Shown: piece by piece, positions 60,101 to 64,000 of the stretch
Layout of the letters: each line of letters starts with the position of its first letter
Numbering within the stretch: the first letter of the stretch is position 1
DNA from: Adhaeribacter terrigena
Lineage (GTDB): Bacteria > Bacteroidota > Bacteroidia > Cytophagales > Hymenobacteraceae
DNA: 64,000 nt
Reading direction: 5' to 3'
Assembly (NCBI RefSeq): GCF_016623615.1
Contig: NZ_JAEHFX010000001.1
Span: 1 to 64,000, forward strand
Position numbers and translations under genes: made by a program
Notes under the pieces: generated by a model
Told to the model about the DNA's origin: nothing
The model's input: only the letters and a program-made list of their open reading frames with translations
Databases searched by the model: none

Positions 60101-61040
60101 CAAAAACCCATACAAAGACGAAAGCAATTACGCCGTTCCGGAAGAGGTTACCTTGTTCAAAGACCTGATCCTGGAAAACTGGACCAACGACGAGCATACA
60201 AACAGCATGTTGCTGCAACTGGTGAAAAATTACACCAAGCGCCGTAACACGATCTCGGCCCGTTTCAAACGCGACCGTTTCACGCTGGAAGTTGGCGACG
60301 AGTTACCAGCCGGTATCGTACAGTTAGCCAAAGTTTATATTGCCAAGAAGCGTAAGCTGAAAGTAGGTGATAAAATGGCGGGTCGTCACGGTAACAAGGG
60401 TGTTGTTGCCCGTATCGTGCGCGAAGAAGACATGCCGTTCCTGGAAGATGGTACGCCAATGGACATCGTGCTTAACCCGCTTGGTGTACCTTCGCGTATG
60501 AACATCGGTCAGATCTACGAAACCGTATTAGGCTGGGCTGGTTTAAAACTGGGCCGCAAATACGCAACACCGATCTTCGATGGTGCTACGGAAGAGCAGG
60601 TTTCTGCTGAACTGGCAGAAGCAGGTTTACCGGTTTTCGGCCGTTCGTATTTGTTCGATGGTCTGAGTGGCGATCGCTTCGATCAGCCGGTAACCGTAGG
60701 GGTGATCTACATGCTGAAATTAGGACACTTAGTTGATGATAAAATGCACGCCCGTTCAATCGGACCGTACTCCCTTATCACGCAGCAGCCATTGGGTGGT
60801 AAAGCCCAGTTTGGTGGTCAGCGTTTTGGTGAGATGGAGGTTTGGGCGCTCGAGGCCTTCGGTGCTTCGAACGTGCTGCAGGAGATCTTAACGGTGAAAT
60901 CGGATGACGTTATTGGCCGTGCCAAAGCATACGAAGCCATTGTAAAAGGCGACGTATTGCCGAAACCAAATATCCCGGAATCTTTCAACGTATTGATTCA
61001 CGAGTTAAGAGGTTTAGCGTTAGAGATCACGTTAGATTAA
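57168..61040 (+). CDS. rpoB: DNA-directed RNA polymerase subunit beta
   Basis: The 1290-residue subunit begins with a TTG start ([36 protein letters not shown]); no ATG is available before this conserved N-terminus. Recognisable blocks include the rifampicin region [67 protein letters not shown], the active-site lysine region, and the C-terminal [24 protein letters not shown]. It is followed by two 29-bp elements and then rpoC. Confidence 0.98.
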   Translation: MAKNRTDERINFASIKKVIDYPDFLDVQLQSFQDFFQLETAAENRTDEGLFKVFAENFPISDSRENFVLEFIDYHIDPPKYSVDECIDRGLTYSVPLKAKLRLICNDDDNEDFETIEQEVFLGNIPYMTEKGSFVINGAERVIVSQLHRSPGVFFAQSKHTNGTKLYSARIIPFKGSWIEFATDVNNVMYAYIDRKKKFPVTTLLRAIGYGTDKDILDLFGLSEELKADKKTLKKAVGRKLAARVLRTWTEDFVDEDTGEVVSIDRNEVLLERDMEITEEDIDTIIDSGVKTVIVHRENINIADYTIIYNTLQKDNSNSEQEAVEQIYRQLRNTEAPDVETARDIIQKLFFSDKRYDLGDVGRYRINKKLGLDKNWEAKVLTNEDIVLIVKYLIGLINSKAVVDDIDLLSNRRVRTVGEQLYAQFGVGLARMARTIKERMNVRDNEEFKPVDLINARTLSSVINSFFGTNQLSQFMDQTNPLAEITHKRRVSALGPGGLSRERAGFEVRDVHYTHYGRLCTIETPEGPNIGLISSLCVHARVNGMGFIETPYRTVTGGKVDLNTPVKYLTAEEEDTHHIAQANARIDDAGNFLADRVKGRFEGDFPVEPGETYTYMDVAPNQIVSVAASMIPFLEHDDANRALMGSNMQRQAVPLLKPQAPIVGTGLEERAAIDSRALVVAEGTGEIAYVDADKIVVRYDLTEDDKLVSFDAELVTYDLIKFRRTNQDTCINLTPIVKKGARVERGQALCEGYATNQGELALGRNLQVAFMPWQGYNFEDAIVISEKVVRDDVFTSIHIEEFELEVRETKRGEEELTSEIPNVSEEAVRNLDENGIIREGAEVREGDILIGKITPKGETDPTPEEKLLRAIFGDKAGDVKDASLKAPPSLQGVVIDTKLFSRPKKDKNLRAKSKKEVEELKSHYNNELRAVKAIMIEKLVALLDGKTSQGVKHKFGDEIMSKGVKFNKKNIVENLFPDKNPYKDESNYAVPEEVTLFKDLILENWTNDEHTNSMLLQLVKNYTKRRNTISARFKRDRFTLEVGDELPAGIVQLAKVYIAKKRKLKVGDKMAGRHGNKGVVARIVREEDMPFLEDGTPMDIVLNPLGVPSRMNIGQIYETVLGWAGLKLGRKYATPIFDGATEEQVSAELAEAGLPVFGRSYLFDGLSGDRFDQPVTVGVIYMLKLGHLVDDKMHARSIGPYSLITQQPLGGKAQFGGQRFGEMEVWALEAFGASNVLQEILTVKSDDVIGRAKAYEAIVKGDVLPKPNIPESFNVLIHELRGLALEITLD

Positions 61041-61051
61041 GAACTCCTGAA

Positions 61052-61080
61052 AAAACGGTATGGTTTCGGGCCCTAAAAGT
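61052..61080 (+). repeat. 29-bp element between rpoB and rpoC, first
   Basis: AAAACGGTA, inner TGGTTTC, last block TAAAAGT; 11 nt after the rpoB stop. Confidence 0.8.
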
Positions 61081-61102
61081 CAGAGAACATACAAACGTGG
61101 AA

Positions 61103-61131
61103 AAAATGGTATGCCGGAAGCGCTAAAAAGT
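61103..61131 (+). repeat. 29-bp element between rpoB and rpoC, second
   Basis: AAAATGGTA (one core change) and perfect AAAAAGT; inner tract replaced by a GC-rich stretch. Cores are 51 nt from the first copy. Confidence 0.6.
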
Positions 61132-61194
61132 GTGAGCCGGCATACTAAACCCACAGCATTAAGTGTTCATTCGTAAAATTTTCAAAACTGAAAA

Positions 61195-64000
61195 ATGGCG
61201 TTTGCAAAAACCAAAAAATTAAATCAGGACTTCTCTAAAGTTACCATCAGCCTGGCCTCTCCGGAATCTATTCTGGAGCGTTCTAACGGTGAGGTAACCA
61301 AGCCGGAAACCATTAACTATCGTACGTACAAGCCTGAAATGGGCGGTCTGTTCTGCGAGCGTATCTTTGGTCCGGTTAAAGACTGGGAATGTCACTGCGG
61401 TAAATACAAAAGAATTCGTTACAAAGGCATTATCTGCGACCGTTGCGGCGTGGAAGTTACCGAGAAAAAAGTACGTCGTGAGCGTATGGGCCACATTGAG
61501 CTCGTAGTTCCGGTTGCCCACATCTGGTACTTCAAATCGCTTCCAAATAAGATCGGTTACTTATTAGGTTTACCTACCAAGAAACTGGACCAGATCATTT
61601 ATTACGAGCGGTATGTAGTTATTCAACCAGGTATTTTGGCGGAAGATGGGGTGAATACCATGGACTTCCTGACCGAAGATGAATACCTGGATATGATCGA
61701 CAAACTGCCACGCGAAAACCAGATGTTGGATAATAATGATCCGAACAAGTTTATCGCGCGTATGGGTGCCGATGCGTTGAACATGCTCTTAGAGCGCATC
61801 AACCTCGATGATCTGTCTTATGACCTGCGTTACTCTGCCGCCCACGAAACCTCCCAGCAACGTAAAGCCGATGCCTTAAAGCGTCTGCGCGTAGTTGAAG
61901 CGTTCCGTGATGCCGCAACCCGTATCGAAAACAAACCAGAGTGGATGATCATCCGCATGGTGCCGGTAATTCCACCGGAATTACGTCCGTTAGTTCCTTT
62001 GGATGGCGGCCGTTTCGCTACTTCCGATTTAAATGACCTGTATCGTCGCGTTATTATCCGTAATAACCGTCTGAAACGTCTGATCGAGATCAAAGCGCCG
62101 GAAGTAATTCTGCGTAATGAGAAGCGTATGTTACAGGAAGCTGTTGACTCTCTGTTCGACAACTCCCGTAAAGTAAACGCGGTTCGCGCCGAAGGTAACC
62201 GTGCCCTGAAATCCTTATCAGATATGCTGAAAGGTAAGCAAGGTCGTTTCCGTCAGAACTTATTAGGTAAGCGGGTTGACTACTCCGGTCGTTCGGTTAT
62301 TGTGGTAGGTCCTGAATTGAAACTGCACGAATGCGGTCTGCCCAAGAACATGGCAGCAGAGCTTTTCAAACCATTCATCATTCGTAAACTGATCGAACGC
62401 GGTATCGTGAAAACGGTAAAATCTGCGAAGAAGATCGTTGACCGGAAAGATGCCGTGGTTTGGGATATTCTTGAAAACGTTCTGAAAGGTCACCCGGTTC
62501 TGTTGAACCGTGCTCCTACGCTCCACAGATTAGGTATTCAGGCTTTCCAGCCGCGCTTAATTGAAGGTAAAGCAATTCAGTTACACCCGTTAGTTTGTAC
62601 GGCATTCAACGCTGACTTTGACGGTGACCAGATGGCGGTGCACGTTCCACTAGGACCTGCAGCAATTCTGGAAGCCTCTATGTTAATGCTGGCGTCGCAC
62701 AACATCCTGAACCCTGCCAACGGTGCGCCAATTGCGGTACCATCGCAGGACATGGTTCTGGGTCTGTACTACGTAACCAAAGGCAAGCGTTCAACTGAAA
62801 ATGAAACCATCCCGGGCGAAGGCATGACCTTCTACTCTCCGGAGGAAGTTATCATTGCGGTTAACGAGAAGAAAGTTTCGAAGCAGGCTTACATTAAAGT
62901 AAGAACCCACGACGTAGACGAGAACGGTAATTTCATTACCCGCGTAATCGAAACCGTGGCTGGCCGTGTGATTTTCAACGAGTTTGTGCCGAAGGAAGTT
63001 GGTTTCGTAGACGAATTGTTAACGAAAAAGAAACTGCAGCAGATCATTTCCCGCGTGTTCAAAGCAACGGGTATGGCGCGTACAGCACAATTCTTAGATG
63101 ATATCAAAACCCTTGGTTTCCAGTCAGCTTTCAAAGGCGGTCTGTCAATGGGTCTTGGCGATATCGTAATTCCGAAAGAGAAAGACATCTTAGTTGAACA
63201 AGCTAAAAAAGACGTAGATGCTGTTTGGGCCAACTACTCGATGGGTCTTATCACCGATAACGAACGTTACAACCAGGTTATCGATATCTGGACGCGTATC
63301 AACAACCAGATCACGGAGACGCTGATGGGCCGCCTTGAAAAAGACGACCAGGGCTTCAACTCGATCTACATGATGATGCACTCCGGTGCCCGTGGTTCCA
63401 GAGAGCAGATCCGTCAGTTAGGCGGTATGCGGGGTCTGATGGCTAAGCCGCAGAAATCCCTGCAAGGTTCCGTAGGTGAAATTATCGAAAACCCGATCCT
63501 TTCTAACTTCAAGGAAGGTCTGGACGTAATCGAGTACTTCATTTCTACGCACGGTGCGCGTAAAGGTCTTGCTGATACGGCTTTGAAAACGGCAGATGCG
63601 GGTTACTTAACCCGTCGTCTGGTAGACGTTTCTCAGGACGTAATTGTAAACGAAACCGACTGCGGTACGCTGCGTGGTTTAGAGGTAAGCGCCCTGAAAG
63701 ACAACGAAGATATCGTTGAATCATTATCGGAGCGTATCTTAGGCCGTGTAGGCGTGCATGATATTATCGATCCGTTAACCGATGAATTGATCCTGCAGGC
63801 TGGTGGTGAGATTACTGAAGAAGTAACTCGTCGCATTGAAGCAACTGCTATAGAAACCGTTGAAATTCGTTCGGTACTGACTTGTGAAACCAAGCGTGGT
63901 ATCTGTGCGAAATGCTACGGCCGTAACTTGTCTTCTGGCCGCATGGTACAGAAAGGTGAAGCGGTTGGGGTAATTGCTGCCCAGTCTATTGGTGAACCAG
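61195..64000 (+). CDS. rpoC: DNA-directed RNA polymerase subunit beta', partial
   Basis: The gene starts at ATG 61195 ([34 protein letters not shown]) and runs off the right edge; 935 codons are present, about two thirds of the subunit. Visible are the N-terminal zinc cluster ([21 protein letters not shown]), the catalytic NADFDGD near residues 472-478 with its magnesium aspartates, and near the right edge the second zinc cluster ([21 protein letters not shown]). No internal 29-bp elements were found. Confidence 0.98.
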   Translation, partial: MAFAKTKKLNQDFSKVTISLASPESILERSNGEVTKPETINYRTYKPEMGGLFCERIFGPVKDWECHCGKYKRIRYKGIICDRCGVEVTEKKVRRERMGHIELVVPVAHIWYFKSLPNKIGYLLGLPTKKLDQIIYYERYVVIQPGILAEDGVNTMDFLTEDEYLDMIDKLPRENQMLDNNDPNKFIARMGADALNMLLERINLDDLSYDLRYSAAHETSQQRKADALKRLRVVEAFRDAATRIENKPEWMIIRMVPVIPPELRPLVPLDGGRFATSDLNDLYRRVIIRNNRLKRLIEIKAPEVILRNEKRMLQEAVDSLFDNSRKVNAVRAEGNRALKSLSDMLKGKQGRFRQNLLGKRVDYSGRSVIVVGPELKLHECGLPKNMAAELFKPFIIRKLIERGIVKTVKSAKKIVDRKDAVVWDILENVLKGHPVLLNRAPTLHRLGIQAFQPRLIEGKAIQLHPLVCTAFNADFDGDQMAVHVPLGPAAILEASMLMLASHNILNPANGAPIAVPSQDMVLGLYYVTKGKRSTENETIPGEGMTFYSPEEVIIAVNEKKVSKQAYIKVRTHDVDENGNFITRVIETVAGRVIFNEFVPKEVGFVDELLTKKKLQQIISRVFKATGMARTAQFLDDIKTLGFQSAFKGGLSMGLGDIVIPKEKDILVEQAKKDVDAVWANYSMGLITDNERYNQVIDIWTRINNQITETLMGRLEKDDQGFNSIYMMMHSGARGSREQIRQLGGMRGLMAKPQKSLQGSVGEIIENPILSNFKEGLDVIEYFISTHGARKGLADTALKTADAGYLTRRLVDVSQDVIVNETDCGTLRGLEVSALKDNEDIVESLSERILGRVGVHDIIDPLTDELILQAGGEITEEVTRRIEATAIETVEIRSVLTCETKRGICAKCYGRNLSSGRMVQKGEAVGVIAAQSIGEP

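Noticed and set aside
62411-62439. Element-like match in rpoC
   Set aside because: AAAACGGTA occurs but the second block reads AGATCGT; likely chance in lysine-rich codons.

Overview
This window is a 64 kb chromosomal segment of a member of the Bacteroidota, most likely order Cytophagales (a Hymenobacteraceae-like organism; the family call is inference). The evidence is a type IX secretion system pair (porU, porV), several cargo proteins with C-terminal T9SS sorting domains, TAnnTTTG-type promoters with a TTTG box about 19 nt upstream, mostly absent Shine-Dalgarno sequences, and a BtuB/BtuG-like cobalamin uptake pair. Base composition is moderate in genes and AT-rich between them.

Layout. 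1-842: AT-rich stretch with terminators and a decayed small gene. 843-7269 (minus): porU, porV and a catalytically dead M16-family protein. 7406-9033 (minus): MBL hydrolase, pssA, purS. 9218-18936: a T9SS cargo protein, an NmrA-like reductase, an FAD oxidoreductase coupled to a large TolB-like/outer-membrane-barrel protein and a serine hydrolase, an alpha/beta hydrolase, and a low-GC membrane protein flanked by direct repeats. 19067-24140: purQ, yicC, a secreted M43 protease and small membrane or lipoproteins. 24228-27640 (minus): B12 riboswitch, btuB and a BtuG-like lipoprotein. 27854-35407: DNA glycosylase, THUMP-like methyltransferase, ahcY, a metzincin pseudogene with two lesions, and a lipoprotein. 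35549-42725 (minus): a hybrid-type sensor kinase with its LytTR regulator, then two glycosyltransferases and an O-antigen ligase. 42821-44898: ECF sigma factor, anti-sigma factor, gmk, nadD. 44901-49106 (minus): two paralogous outer-membrane proteins, frr, pyrH, biotin carrier protein. 49188-51782: M1 aminopeptidase. 52087-64000: tRNA-Tyr, -Gly, -Thr, tuf, tRNA-Trp, secE, nusG, rplKAJL, rpoB and the first two thirds of rpoC.

The most striking signal is a dispersed, strictly 29-bp bipartite motif, AAAACGSTA-N13-AAAAAST, whose inner part prefers KSSTTTT just after the first block. I located about 50 copies by eye (roughly one per 1.3 kb), in both orientations. Most lie between genes, often starting on a stop codon or paired with terminators, and about 17 lie inside coding regions, mainly in two reading frames. 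The interior varies while the length stays fixed, so this is a recognised site rather than a copied mobile repeat. Its length, density and layout (short GC-containing core plus A/T tracts one helical turn apart, inverted pairs acting as terminators, preferred coding frames) closely parallel the DNA uptake signal sequences of Pasteurellaceae. A DNA-uptake-sequence-like role in a Bacteroidota is my leading hypothesis; a site for a chromosome-organising protein is the main alternative. A second repeat class, imperfect octamer arrays arranged as inverted pairs, surrounds the DNA glycosylase gene.
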